Positions 1 through 12,180 of a stretch of 64,000 nt of DNA are shown one piece after another (within the stretch, counting starts at the first letter, position 1; the number at the start of each line of letters is the position of its first letter). The position numbers and the translations under genes were made by a program. The DNA comes from Heliocidaris tuberculata. Its lineage: Eukaryota; Echinodermata; Echinoidea; Camarodonta; Echinometridae. The stretch lies in the NCBI GenBank assembly GCA_025618425.1, contig CM046832.1, positions 20,203,917 through 20,267,916 of the forward strand. The letters run 5' to 3'. A model generated the notes under the pieces. It was not told the DNA's origin. It saw only the letters and a list, made by a program, of their open reading frames with translations, and ran no database searches.

Positions 1-1480
1 ACATTCTTTGGGATAAAAAAGAGAGAACAAGTTTTTGGCATTCATATTCTTATGTCTAAAATACTACATTTACGTTTGTAAATTTCAAAGAAACATCCCT
101 CTTATGTTGGTATTGCACAATTTATTAAGACTCAAAAGAAACTGAGTATTATATTGGAAAATAAAAGGGTAAATTACCATTTCATTTAAGTGGAGGTTTG
201 AAATGTAATTTGTTACTTTTGATTTTCTCCCACATTAAAGGATTTATCTAAACTTATTCTTATGATCAATGCTTCTTCTTGTTTTGTTTTCTTTCATTTT
301 GTTTTTGTTTTGTGTGTATGTATATGTGCATATGTATTACATGTATATTGCTGTTGATTTTTTTCTCATTATTTTTTGTAAGCTATATATATATATATAT
401 ATATATATATACTGTATTAGTGTTTTTGTTTTGTTTATATCTTATATGCTCTTTACAACAATAAAACATACATAAAATAAAAATAAATGCTTTTACACAC
501 TTACATTATAAGGTGATAACACAGGAAGAAGCAGATACATGATGTTGCCGAAAATCCATAAAAAATCCATAATCCTACTAGATTTTCGTCAGGGGGACTA
601 GGCTTTTCAATATCACACCATGAAGCTGAGTAGAGATTAAAGAAAAGAAAAGCAGCAGTTAAGAAGTCAGAAAATATTACACTTTACATCGATGCTTTTT
701 GTTTAACTTTTTTTTTTTGGGGGGGGGGTAAAATTAACAAATGGTCAAATTAGTTTTGCTATTTCTATCATTCTAAAAAAATCTCCATGCATACATATTC
801 ATATTATCATATGACTTCCAGCCCCAGAAGGCAAAGCTATGCCATTTGATGTGGGTAACATTAAAAGCTTTTTTAAACAATTAAATTGTTAAAAGATGCT
901 CCATCCAGTATTTTGTTTCTTTTGCATCATAAAAAAACTATGGAGATCAGCATGAACCTTGCATATAAAGAAAGGGAAAATCACATTCTCTATATGTCAG
1001 ATTATGTACGGTACAGTTCATTATCTTAAAAGGTTTATTATATATTTACTAATTTATTATTCATATTATCCATCCATGCACAACAACCTGAACAATGATT
1101 AATAATGACTGAGATAATAATGCAAACTTGCAAAGTATCATAACCCCTAAAAGTGTGGACTTTCTCAATTTAGCACAAGGTTGTCCCATCCCATTTAAAA
1201 GAGCACATAAAGTGAAAATATATATAAATAATATCAGGCCTGCAGCCCTGCACTGCACTCACGTCTGGGAGGTAGCTTGGCAACTTCACTGAGAGGTGTG
1301 CTGCATTTCAAACTGTTCGGGCTAAAACACACATCCCCCATCCTCCCTGGAGGATAGGCCCTGCAAAAAGACACAAGAGGTAGAATTAGGAGATTTAACA
1401 AATATCTGTATTCTACAGGCAGTCTCAAGCAAAGACAAAAATAGGATTCTCACAGAATCCAACAGTATATATGGCTGTGG
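1..1480. other. AT-rich stretch without a recognised gene
   Basis: I see no supportable coding region here. A TA dinucleotide microsatellite lies near 383-411, and a T run followed by a G run near 709-728. Short open frames here are low-complexity or lack any recognisable motif. Nothing else could be assigned. Confidence 0.6.
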
Positions 1481-1489
1481 GTCCTAAAA

Positions 1490-2238
1490 TAGTCCAGCCT
1501 GGCCTCTTTGAGAGGGAAGTTACTATTCCCGAAGCCCAACATAGAGGGAGACATAATACATAGTACAAGACATAGTACAAGACCCCATAGCAGCCAACCC
1601 CACAAAGAGTCCAGTACAATACTTTCCCACCTTGGAAATCCTAGGCATCAATCAAGAGATTCTTGACCCTGATTGGTCAAAGATACCTGGAGGGTAATTC
1701 GGGCCCCCATAGTAACACGTGTTAAATTGAAGCACATCAAAAATTCATATTTAAAGTACCATCAGTGTTTAAATATTTAAACACTGATGGTACTACAAAA
1801 TAAGGTACTTTATTTGGGCACTTAAACGGCTACATCAAATACTGTGAAGGCTGAAACGAGGCTAATCACGAACTACGACTTTTCACTGCTGTGAAGTTGT
1901 GAACAGTGGAAATGCACTGCAGATCAAATAATTCCTCTAAAAAACCCAAAGGCGTTCAAGATTCCAGATAGGGGTGAAATATGAAAGAATGTGACTTCCA
2001 AACACCATTTCTCTTGAAAAGATTTACAGCCGACAAGTATTCAATTTTATATGAATATTTTTGATCAGCTACCATTACGTCATCTTACTTACGCTAGTCC
2101 CAAATTCATCGGCAGCGGATGAATTACTCGTGTGTGCCCTATGGGGTCTTGTACTATGTCTTGTACTATGTATTATGTCTCCCTCTATGTTGGGCTTCGG
2201 GAATAGTAACTTTCCTCTCAAAGAGGCCAGGCTGGACT
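1490..2238. repeat. Inverted duplication flanking a perfect 40-bp palindrome
   Basis: About 100 bp at 1490-1587 reappears as its reverse complement at 2139-2238, nearly identical; both carry the doubled motif TAGTACAAGACA. Between the arms, 1755-1794 is a perfect 40-bp palindrome centred on AAATATTT. Seen directly: two independent dyads with different centres, so this is not one simple hairpin. It is probably non-autonomous transposon debris, but no target duplication was established. Confidence 0.7.
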
Positions 2239-2426
2239 AGTCCTAAAACTTAACAGATCCTACTTCGTTCCAATTGCCCTTAATGTTGTCAAGCTGATAT
2301 GGCATTTGCCAAGACTCTCATCACATGTGCAAAATGGTTGTGTATACATTATAAGTCTATACATAGTCTTTATGGGCATGGCTAAACACCAAACGTCTGA
2401 ATCTCATAACACAGGATTTTATAATG

Positions 2427-2750
2427 AATCAGGGTGGTCCACAAACAAAAATACAAACATGTAAAATCGCAACTGGAAAGAAGTATAAACTGATGTACGC
2501 GAAGCGCAATGTCCCTTGCGGGCGGAGTCCAGAGCCTGCTTGTGGGCCCTGGAAGTTCTGTGGTTCTCTGACTCTGAGGCTTTCTGGTGCAACATCAGGC
2601 ATATAATTATTTTGAAGCATTTTGAAACAAATTTTATGAATGACTAATATTTCATAAATAATTTGGTTTGTCGCTGATTTTAAAAAATGTAGTTTCAAAA
2701 TTCAATCCTGTCGCTGTTACATGTTAAAGCCCCTTGTAGACCACCCTGAT
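2427..2750. mobile_element. Small TIR element (MITE-like)
   Basis: The left end near 2428 reads ATCAGGGTGGTCCACAA, and the right end near 2734-2750 is its inverse with one change. Similarity continues inward in gapped form. The roughly 320-bp interior encodes nothing recognisable. No convincing target duplication was found, so the superfamily is open. Confidence 0.45.
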
Positions 2751-2989
2751 GTATACAGATACACTCGTGCAGTACGAGTGTGGAATTTAACTGTATGGGG
2801 GATGTAACGAGGCACATGCCTATGTGATCTACTAATTCATAAATGCAGCTGCACCTTGACGCGTGGAGTACAACAGGCATGTTGTCAGTGAACACATTCC
2901 TGCGAATTTCTTCAAACAAGGGAAATGCCCAGGGCAGTCTCGCCTGCATCACGCAATTTTCGGGGCAAAATTTTCGTTTGGTGAAAAAT

Positions 2990-3840
2990 CAAAGGTTGGA
3001 ACACTTAAGGGGTGCTGCCCCTGAGCCTTCCCCCCCCCCCCCCCTTGTGGGCCAGGTACCCCATCTGTATAACTTAAATCCCTTCAAGTAAGATTTATTG
3101 GATGGTGAAGTTCATTTGAAATCAAGCTGTGTGTTTTAAAGCAGCAGAATATGTGTACATGAAATAATTGCCATTGGGAACACTTTTGGGGTGCCAGTGG
3201 TGCCCCTCCATCAGACGCCTTGAAGATAATGGTCTACAATACTTCAACAATTTGAAGTCTCCTTCCCCTAACAATGATTCCTACCTAGTTTGCTTACAAT
3301 CTACATGTACATGTGGCAATACGTTTTTAACAGAAGAAAGAAAAATGTCAATTTGGTGTCACAGGCTCTTGGGGGGAGGGGGGCTTTTGACACCCCCCCC
3401 CCCCCTGCCACTCCATCCCTCCTTAAGGGATAGGTACCCTAGTTGCATTCATTTAGATCCTCTTTGCCTAAGGATGATTCTTACCTAATTTGGTTAGAAC
3501 CCAGCCATGCATTTAACAAATATCTCATTTTCACAATAGGGGCGCTTAAGGGCTGCTGCCCCTGAGCCCCCTTGGAGGCAAGGTACCCTGTTTCAGAAAT
3601 TGAGGTCTCCTTCCTTTAAGGATAATACCTACCAACTTTGCTAACAATCTTGCATCAGGGCTTAAAGAAGAAGCAAATATGAATCTAATTACTGTCATTA
3701 TTGGTGCTCTTGGGGGTGGTGCCCCCAAGACCCCCCCCCCCCCCCCCCCCCCCGGTAGGTACCCCTATCTATATTAACTTCGATCCTCCTTGCCTAAGGA
3801 TGATCCCTGCCAATTTTGGTTGAAATCCACTACCAACAAA
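2990..3840. repeat. Degenerate tandem repeat, unit about 150-190 bp
   Basis: Successive copies share a GC-rich segment (TGCCCCTGAGCC and C runs), then a GGTACCC-type motif (near 3053, 3432, 3582 and 3758), then a segment like AAGGATGAT, then a segment like TTGGTTGAAATCC. Copies diverge considerably. This is non-coding satellite-like DNA; open frames across it are by-products of the C runs. Confidence 0.65.
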
Positions 3841-5632
3841 GAAGTCAAATGCATGTGTACAATACATGCACATACTACATGTACATGAACATACATGTAC
3901 TGTACATATGTAAAGACAAAACTGAAATTTACCAAAAACTTAACCAAGTTAAACTGTCAGTAGATGACCTTTAATGTGATGAAAATGTAAGATTTGGGTA
4001 TTCATTTGAAAGAGGGTGACATGAAGACAATCCCTACCAAGAATGATGCCAAGTTTCAAAGAATTTGAACAAATAATTTTGAAACAAAGTAAAAATTCAA
4101 AAACTTAACCTCAGGTTAAGTTTTTGGAACACAATTTAACTCAATTGACCTTAATTGACCTTTGACCTTGACTTTTGACCTGAAATTTGTTCCACATTAT
4201 CTGTGATACTCTACAACACTTATGTTCAAGTTTCATGGAAATCGGACATATACTTTTGAAATGAGAGCATTTCCAAAATTGTTGACGCCGTCGCCGCCGC
4301 CGCCGCCGCCGTCGGAAAAGCGGCGCCTATGTCTCGCTTTTTGCTTACGCAGGCGAGACAGAAATGGTGGCTCATATCATGGAAGGTCATACAGGGTTGA
4401 ACAATAACCATCAAGAATGATCACTGGAATATTGCATTGAATTATATGTAACTAAATGGAAGTAGGAGTAAAATTAGAGAAGATGAAGAGGGATTTTATT
4501 TTTGTTCTACTTCAATATGGTTTGATATTTATGTAGGTTTTCTTTTTCATTCGAGCAATTTCAAATGAAACAAGAAATTACAATAAAATGTCTTTGTATG
4601 GCCTTCTCGAGTTTCTGCAAATGTTCAGCAAGAAATTCTGGTGACAGTGAGTCGATGTTAAGTAATTTCCTACACTAAATAAATTCCTTTAACTTCAGCC
4701 CTGGACCAAACACTAAATGAAACACCCTAACTTAACCTGAAACCCAATTGCAATGCTTATATTTTTGACGAAATAAAGCCCAATGTCGCCAAGGCAAGTG
4801 TCGGGTCATTACTGCTACATTTACACAATAAAATCAAGATCTGTATGTGAGTTAACAAGCATATACGCATATGCTCATGATTCACCTTGTACATTCATTG
4901 GGGAAAGAGAGTGCGCATGCATGAAAACTTTTGACCAATACACTGCCAATCAGAGTCTATAAATACTTGTACAGTCGTGTAATGTATATGCAAGCCTAAT
5001 TAACACACTGGGACTAATGTGCCTTGTGTAAAGCTAACCGTAAAAATCATACATTTCATGGAACAATAGCAGTGTCTATTGGAAAATAGAATGCGCATGT
5101 GCAAAAGTCCTTATGAATGAAGCTGACAAGCATGTGCCATGATGTGGAGCCACGCAAGTCGAATAAGTAATGTTGTTGGAGATGTCAACCATCGTAGCTA
5201 TTGGTATTTCGGTGTTTACCTATGTCCAGTTCACTATTAGTCGTATTCTGTCATTAATCCTGTTAATCCTATTGTGAACAACATACTGCAATCGTAGGTG
5301 TCATCAGTGTTAATGGCAGATTTGGCAGCATCAATTTTTGATAAATAAATTGTGGCGGTAAAAACTAAAAGCAACGCCCTTTTCCTTTAGATGCTTTATG
5401 CATGTTTATTGAATATTCAATACTAGTTGACTGAAATGTTCAATGTTAAAGGTGTGGTGTTCAATGTTAAAGGTGTGGTGTTCACTTTCGAGTAATTCGT
5501 TCATCACTTTCAGTTTATGAGTTCAAAATGACTTTGAGGAATCACAAGATATATCTTTTATGGAGTGATATTCAGGATATTCATAACAAAAGGAGATCAT
5601 TTTGGACTAAAAAACACTAGGATAGATGTCAG
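3841..5632. other. No recognised gene; repeat remnants
   Basis: Contains a (GCC)n-rich tract at about 4286-4312 next to a small dyad (GTCTCGC ... GCGAGAC) at about 4330-4360. An exact tandem duplication of about 24 bp (TGTTCAATGTTAAAGGTGTG) lies near 5440-5480. The segment resembles debris at the edge of the preceding tandem repeat. No gene could be supported. Confidence 0.5.
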
Positions 5633-6248
5633 GTGGCAGCATTTGTTTTTGTTAACAGACTTCATCCTGGAATGTTCATGGAATGGGCATCTTTAATTGG
5701 GCTTGGCAGAGTTGGAGCAAGCTTCAACCATTTTCAAGCTTTATATAAACCTTTTGGAAGGAGGAAAGTACTAACAGCTGTATGGGTGGAATGTTTCAAC
5801 CCGCTGCTACGAGTTCCTGGAAGGACAACCCCGACCTTATCACCAGCAGAGGTAAGCCCCCCCCCCCCCCCTATTATACATAATAGATTATTCCTATGAA
5901 TAGTATGTAAATGTGTCTATGCAGATTTTGTTGTACATAGTCATTATGATTGTGTGTGTGTGACTGCGAATAAATGTGTAATATATATATATAAGCTTGG
6001 TTACATATCATCCCCCCTCACAGGTTTACCAAAATATCTTGGAGCAAACATTCAAGGGATCAGCAAAAGGAAGTTTCGAGCATTGGAAAAACCCCTTCAA
6101 CTTCTATCATCTTCTGCTGGATCTTGATGACAGGTCCTTATACGCTTGGCTTAGAGGACACCATATCATCGCCAATTCCATGACCTGTGAAGAATGTATC
6201 CGATGCTGCAAGGAGGTGAAAAACTCTTCAAAAAGGGAGGGGGCATGA
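5633..6248 (+). CDS. Unrecognised gene, 3' part: two phase-0 exons
   Basis: The exon at 5633-5851 is preceded by a TCAG acceptor and followed by donor AGAG|GTAAGC. The exon at 6024-6248 follows a pyrimidine-rich acceptor ending CACAG and ends in TGA. Both junctions are phase 0, and the joined frame is open for about 147 codons. The product is not low-complexity: a first part with HPGMFMEWASLIGLG, then a C-terminal part with LYAWLRGHHI and a CEECIRCC cysteine cluster. I do not recognise the family. Upstream exons were not identified, so the N-terminus is missing. It lies just ahead of L2 LINE debris and may be a host gene or a transposon-borne gene. The reading rests on splice-phase agreement and composition. 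Confidence 0.5.
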
Positions 6249-6454
6249 TCTGGAGATGTAGAGGGTCTGTCACCTGGCCCCGGAGCACAAGTTATTATGC
6301 ACTCCATCATTCCATTTTTGGGAGATCCAAGTTTGATGTCCGGGACCTGCTAGTCTTTACGAGAGAGTGGATATCATCCTCATCCTTGCAACGTTGTGCT
6401 ATTTCTGCCGGTATGGACTAAGGAAGTATCTGGACTATGCGAGTGTTGAAAGAT

Positions 6455-6915
6455 TTGTTCGTCACGACCCATCTCGATTACTGCAACAGCCTCCTCATTG
6501 GACTACCCAACACTCAGTTATCTGCACTGCAACATCTTCAAAACACCGCCGCAAGGCTCATAACATGCTCGAGGAAATCTGAACACATCGCTCCTATCCT
6601 CTGATCTTTGTACTGGCTCCCAATTTCACAACGGCTACAGTTCAAGATCTTGCTCTTAACATTTAAAGCTAAACATGGTCTCGCTCCTACATACCTTACT
6701 GCACTGATTTCTCCCAAATTGTTGACTAGTTCATGTAGATTCAGATCCACAACCCATGCATACCTTGATCTCTCACCAGGACCTCAGCCCTGCACTAGAT
6801 ACGGTGACTGCGCCTTCTCCTTAATCGCACCTTAACTCTGGAACAGCCTCCCAACAGAAGTCTGTGATGCCCCTTCCTTGAACACATTTAAGTGTAGACT
6901 GAACTATACTTCATT
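6455..6915 (+). pseudogene. L2/CR1-like LINE reverse transcriptase, C-terminal remnant
   Basis: The frame from about 6455 reads THLDYCNSLLIGLPNTQL and then LQNTAARLI, the conserved post-catalytic segment of L2/CR1-type reverse transcriptases. After an in-frame stop (near 6600) it resumes with WLPISQRLQFKILLLTFKA and a YGDCAFS motif, again typical. The catalytic palm is absent (5' truncated). The stop shows it is dead. The 3' UTR continues to about 8272 and is interrupted by a foldback element. Confidence 0.85.
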
Positions 6916-7117
6916 TTTTGTGTATCATACTCTGTAAGCTCTAAAATAGTATTCATAGTGTTGTAGCCACGTTGTAATATAGTATATTGTAATTTAAATA
7001 TAATTTTTGTTATTCTAGTATTTTAGAATTAATGTAATACATTAGATATATACAAATGTATTTTCATATGTATCTAGTACCCTAGTTGTATTATGTTGTA
7101 TTATAATATGTTATTCT

Positions 7118-7703
7118 TAAAGGAGAATGAAACCCTGGGGTAAAAATCATTTTTAATGAAAAGAGAGGATAGAGAGAAGCAATTTTTTAAAAGTTCCATC
7201 AAAATTGGTTAAGAAATGAGAAAGTTAAGAAAGTTTGAAAAGACCAATTTACTTCCTATGGCGATCCTCAAATTGGCAATGTTGCTTCAAAATGACAGGT
7301 TTAGTAGGACAACTCTCCATGTTTTGTACACAAAATTTCATATTTTCCTTATTGTCTCTCAAGGTGCAGCTTGTCTCCTCCTTAGCTCAAGATATATCAT
7401 GGAGAAATGTATTTGACACAACATATGTTGAGTTCACAGAAAGACAAGCATTATTTTTAGAGATAATGGAGAAAATATGAAATTTTGTGTAGAAAACACA
7501 TGAAGAGCTGTCCTACTCTACCTGTCACTTTGAAGCAACATTACCAATTTGAGGATTGCCAAAGAAAGTAAATTGAGACTTTTCAAACTTTCATAACTTT
7601 CTCATTTCTTAACCGATTTTGATGGAACTTTTTAAAAATTACTTCTCTCTATCCTCTCTTTTTATTAAAATGGATTTTTCCCAAGGGTTTCATTCCCCTT
7701 TAA
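7118..7703. mobile_element. TTAA-flanked foldback MITE (Kolobok/piggyBac-like target)
   Basis: The element at 7122-7699 is flanked on both sides by TTAA (7118-7121, 7700-7703). The ends are inverted: AGGAGAATGAAACCC on the left, and AGGGGAATGAAACCC read inward from the right. The arms extend more than 200 bp at high similarity around a short centre, so the whole 578 bp can fold on itself. TTAA duplication is known for piggyBac and Kolobok elements; which applies is inference. It is inserted in the LINE 3' UTR and carries no coding capacity. Confidence 0.75.
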
Positions 7704-7714
7704 TATTGTAGTAA

Positions 7715-8272
7715 AGTAGAATTGTAGAATTAATGTAATTCAATAGATTTATTCAGATGTACTTTTAAATGTATAATGAAATAAGGTATTCGTGATATTG
7801 TAGTAATGTAAAGTAATGAAAATGTATTTATATGCATGTACTATCTAATTATCCAATGTAAAGTGCATTGAAATGTATTATGTAATGAACTATATAAAAT
7901 TAATGTAATTCAATAGATATTCAGATGTACTTTTGTATGTATCATGAAATAAGGTATTTGTGATATTGTAGTAATGTAAAGTAATGAAAATGTATTTATA
8001 TGTATGTATTATCAAATTATCCAATGTAAAGTGCACTGAAATGTATTATGTAATGAACTATATAAAATTAATGTAATTCAATAGATTTATTCAGATGTAC
8101 TTTTGTATGTATCATGAAATAAGGTATTTGTGATATTGTAGTAATGTAAAGTAATGAAACTGTATTTATATGTATGTATTATCAAATTATCCAATGTAAA
8201 GCGCAATGAAATGTATTATGTAATGCGCTATATAAATGTGAAGTATTATTATTATTATTATTATTATTACAA
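7715..8272 (+). repeat. L2-like LINE 3' UTR: tandem ~150-bp units and (ATT)n tail
   Basis: Roughly three copies of a 150-bp unit containing AATTCAATAGAT, TGATATTGTAGTAATGTAAA and AATGTAAAGTGCA. The last copy ends GCGCTATATAAATGTG followed by (ATT)n at 8248-8270, a common 3' terminus of L2-type LINEs. It is continuous in origin with the reverse transcriptase remnant upstream. Confidence 0.75.
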
Positions 8273-9749
8273 GAGAACTGCCCTTGATTTATCTAGTTTT
8301 ATTTTCTTTGTTGTAAGTTTGTTGACGACCTTGACGACCTTATTATTATGGCGATATTCCAGAGCAGTTCTCAGTAGAGGTAAAAATCGATGAAAGCCTT
8401 TTTGGGCGAAGGTTAGCTGGATTTTTATTAGTTATGACAACCGTTGCTGAATTATAGGTTATAGTTTGCAGAGCCATCTGTACACAGAGTTTGGCCAACT
8501 CAACTCCAGAGGGTAGCAGTGTGGCGCATGTTGTTTTGTTAGGGAAATATACGTAAGAGATAACTTTTGCAAGCCAAATAACCTAATAGTATAGTCATTT
8601 TACGGAAATGACCTCCCACTAATTGCAACAGAAAATATTTCAACTGTTCTATTATCATAATTATGTACTTTAAAACATGTAAAAAGTTCTAAGAAATCCG
8701 AATGGTGGAAAGTGATAAAAAATACCAAAAATCAAATTATTTTCCATTTTCTAAAAGCATAAACAGAGCCAACTATATAAATAAACTGGCATACTCGGTA
8801 TCAGCTGGACACACTCTGATGCACATTCTTTGTGTGCTTGCCCAACAAATCAGTGTGTGCCATATAACGTGTCTATCTTACACCAAGCTATATTTATACA
8901 ATGATGACTCTGGCTTGAAAGGACGCCCTCTGAAAAAAACAGATAATTACATTTCAGAATACAAGTACAAGTATATGTAGCGATGTAACCCCCCCAAAAA
9001 AAATTAGGATATAATGACAAGAATAGAAAAGAGAACTTGGCGCTTCACAAACTCTAGAGAGGCAAACGCCACAGAGAAAAATCAGCAATTATTTCTTCAG
9101 TTTTATACATGATTTTGAGCTTAAAATCAGATGGAAATTACAGAACTGCTTCGGTTTGGCCATTAAAGGTAGGAATGTGATTTTTAACCACTGAATTCAA
9201 AATTAAGTATTCTAAAAATATTTTTAATTTTTGTCCCCATATATCTTATCTATGTGTGTGCAAAATACCTGCTTTCCAGCAATTAATTGGGCATGAGGTC
9301 AATACTATTTACAGTCATACCTCATGGCCTGCATTGCAAGAGTGGGTTAAGCTAGGTGATTATTGTTTGATAAAGTGTCTCCTGCAGTAAAATTTGTATC
9401 AGTATAAAACTGAACTGGGAAAGAGTCAAAATTGACCGATTGCCATGTAATAAGAACCAACAACAGGAACCCAAGAGGAATCCTCTGCGACCGTGTGGAG
9501 GTTTTCGCATCTGGAACAAGTTAGGCAAATCACTCTGCATCAAAGCATTTGCAAATCGTTGAAGTGATGAATTCTTTAATTTAGAAATTGAGCAGAAAGA
9601 AAGTATGGTACCAGTTTATTTATGTGTACGGTAGCCTTAGCCTGGAAAGGTTCTTTGAAGAGTAAAAACAAACAAGATGAATGAGACTGCGTCTCCTATA
9701 TGCCTCCGCCTATAAAATTCAGTTGATGGCTCAAACTGTTCTTGAAATA
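8273..9749. other. No recognised gene; diverged repeat
   Basis: Nothing coding could be supported. The segment around 9060-9270 resembles, at low identity, 14690-14870 (both hold CAGCAATT/GGCAGGGA, TTTCTTC, a CATGATT motif and a GGCCATT motif in the same order). This suggests an old dispersed repeat. Confidence 0.45.
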
Positions 9750-9912
9750 AACAACACAAAAAGTCAGTTCCCCCTAAATCAAAATGGCGTAACTTTTTAA
9801 CGAAAAGGTCAGTAAGTGTAGGAACACTCCTGCCAAGTTATTTTGCTTAAAACCTCTTCGTTAAAAAGTTACGCCATTTTGCTTAAGGGGAAACTTACTT
9901 TTTGTGTTGTGT
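9750..9912. repeat. Inverted repeat with ~60-bp arms
   Basis: The left arm holds AACACAAAAAGT and, further in, AAAATGGCGTAACTTTTTAA. The right arm is the reverse complement ending TTTTTGTGTTGT at about 9911. The loop is about 40 bp. It is a hairpin-capable MITE-like element without coding potential. Confidence 0.7.
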
Positions 9913-10214
9913 TTACATGTATCGTGACAACCAGAATAAAAAGCAGACAATTACAAGTTACATGTAGTTGACCTTACATTTGACCTTACATTTGACCTTA
10001 CACCTTAAAACCCAAAAGTCCTATGGACCTATGACCAAAACTCAGAGATACAAAAATTCTTATTATGTATGAATACGTACATGTAAACCATGGAATAATC
10101 TTCACAACGACACCATTACTGCCCCAAGTGTGCATAGTTTTGAAGTAGCTTTAGATAGGTGCTGGAAAAATGAGCCCATCAAGTACGATTATGAATCGCC
10201 TGCACCAGGAAATG

Positions 10215-10300
10215 ATCCAGCCATCTTAAACAGGAAGAAGAACTTGGAACTGAATACAGGGGCATAGTATCTTCCCTAGGTATCCCTAGGTATTAAGATT
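10215..10300 (-). mobile_element. 3' fragment of a SINE (minus orientation)
   Basis: This segment is the reverse complement, with small differences, of the tail of the tRNA-derived SINE at 18600-18690: shared GGAAGAAGAACTTGGAACTG and the CTTCCCTAGGTAT block. The tRNA-like head is absent. A truncated copy of the same family. Confidence 0.65.
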
Positions 10301-10419
10301 AACACGCATTTCAATGGGATGTCGGCGAACTTGTAGAAGTACTTTGATGAAACGATGCATATGCGCACCGCTGGCATCAGCAGGGCGTGGCCACATTGTG
10401 ACCTAAAGTTCACTTTTCG

Positions 10420-11935
10420 CACGTGGGTACATTCTTCCCATCTTCTCATCTTATGCATATTCATTTTCTCCCTGTCCAGCTGTCGAATGAAAATTGGGGT
10501 TTTCAATCATACTTCTAGATTCAGTAAATCAAGCTCGTTCCAAACATACATAATTTGCCAAATATTCAACATCATTAAAATACAACAAAATTGGCTTAAA
10601 AATAACCTTACTTGTCATATAATCGATTCATAAAACCATGGTTTAATTTTGGTTTCTATGGTGATTTTTCTACGGTTTTCCAGGTATCAACATACATTTA
10701 TTTTGATTGTTTATCATCCACTCTTCAAATTGTTCATTTGGTATTACAAGTCTCATTCGCTAGTTGTTTGTTTTTTTTAGCCCCCAAAGTTGAGGTAGTT
10801 TCATTAACTTTCCTATTTATTTTGACCTTAATCTCGGAAATTCGTCGGAAATTCGTTGAAATCACAGCAAAAGCAGCCAATTTCTATCAAGACGTGGATT
10901 AGTCGTACGCCGCCTGCATTGGGGTAGCAAAAGTCCAATTTCTCATAGCAAGTGCTGCGTTTCATGCAGGATTCTGCGTCATGGGCAATAAACAAGCATC
11001 AACCTCAGATATAAATTTATACTAAAATTCCATTTAAATGAGTTACATCATGATTCCTCCATATTCAGATTCTTTAAAATGTAATAATTCGATTTTGTAT
11101 ATGTTTAAGGCGATACAATGGTTCGATTTTGAGAAAAAAAGAAATTTCAAGCTACATGTATCCAAAAATTTGCCACGTCCCACTGCCACATACATAATGC
11201 ACTGCTCTGACAAAAACATGGTCAAAATCATCTGAGGTTGCTACAAATTACCTTATTTCTCATAATTTTAGGAGTTTACAATCTCAACCCTTAATTTGAA
11301 TTTTCTACCTTCGACGTGAAATTGTTATTAAATCGTTAACAATATCCCAAAACATGAAATATCACCTCACACACTGCAATTTGGATCCGTATTGCATAAT
11401 TTCCGACAAATTTCTGGATGAAGGTCAAAATAAATAGGAAAGTTAGTGAAACTACCTCAACTTTGGGGGCTAATAAAAAAAAAAACAACTAGTGAATGAG
11501 ACTTGTAACACCAAATGAACAATTTGAAGAGTGGATGATAAACAATCAAAATAAATGTATGTTGATACCTGGAAAACCGTAGAAAAATCACCATAGGAAC
11601 CAAAATTACACCATGAATATATGAATCGATTACATGACAAACAAGGTCATTTTGAAGCCAATTTGAAGCCGGGCGATAAAATTTCCACCACTAAAGAGTC
11701 CCTGGTGACAACCCTGTAGTGGAATGACATGGAACCTCTAACATACAGAGTAAAATATTTTTTTGTGATTGGTACCCTTTAATGAGATTAAACAGTGGCA
11801 AATTATATATGTGCGGAACAAGCTTGGTTTACTGAATCTAGAAGTACAATTGAAAACCCCAATTTTTCATTTGACAGCTGGACAGGGAAAAAATGAATAT
11901 GCATAAGATGAGAAGACGGGAAGAACGTACCCGCA
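10420..11935. mobile_element. 1.5-kb foldback element with long arms
   Basis: The left arm (about 10423-10860) and right arm (about 11400-11935) are reverse complements with indels. Shared blocks include TCTCATCTTATGCATATTCA, the CCCTGTCCAGCTG block, GGTTTTCCAGGTATCAACAT and CCTATTTATTTTGACCTT. The right arm has about 90 bp not present in the left. The unpaired centre is roughly 500 bp and holds no recognisable gene. It is non-autonomous in appearance; superfamily not determined. Confidence 0.75.
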
Positions 11936-11992
11936 GGGGCGGCGCTACAGGGGGGGCAGGGGGGCAGCCGCCCCCCTATCATTTTTCAAGCG

Positions 11993-12031
<39 letters not shown>

Positions 12032-12180
12032 AGAAGGGGGAAAAAAGGAGAAAGAGAAGGGGAAATGGAGAAGGCTAGGCCATGCAATTATGACAACTGC
12101 TTTAGTCCTTTTTGTTATTTCAAGACCCTCGACATGCGACGTTGCTATACGCGTCATTTTGCCCCCCCCCCCCTTCTCTT
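11936..12180. mobile_element. Possible partial hAT-like MITE end
   Basis: Starts CAGGGGCGGCGCTACAGGGG, the same end sequence as the bounded MITE at 59501-59765, and shares CCCCCCTATCATTTTTCAAG with it before a poly-A tract. No matching right terminus or target duplication was found, so it is either truncated or ends in the following poly-C tract. Confidence 0.45.

Noticed and set aside
269..475. Short hydrophobic frame with a YIYIYI run
   Set aside because: It spans a TA microsatellite and lacks any other support.
3546..3728. Pro/Ala-rich frames in the 3-kb tandem repeat
   Set aside because: Produced by C runs in a non-coding tandem repeat; no conserved frame between copies.
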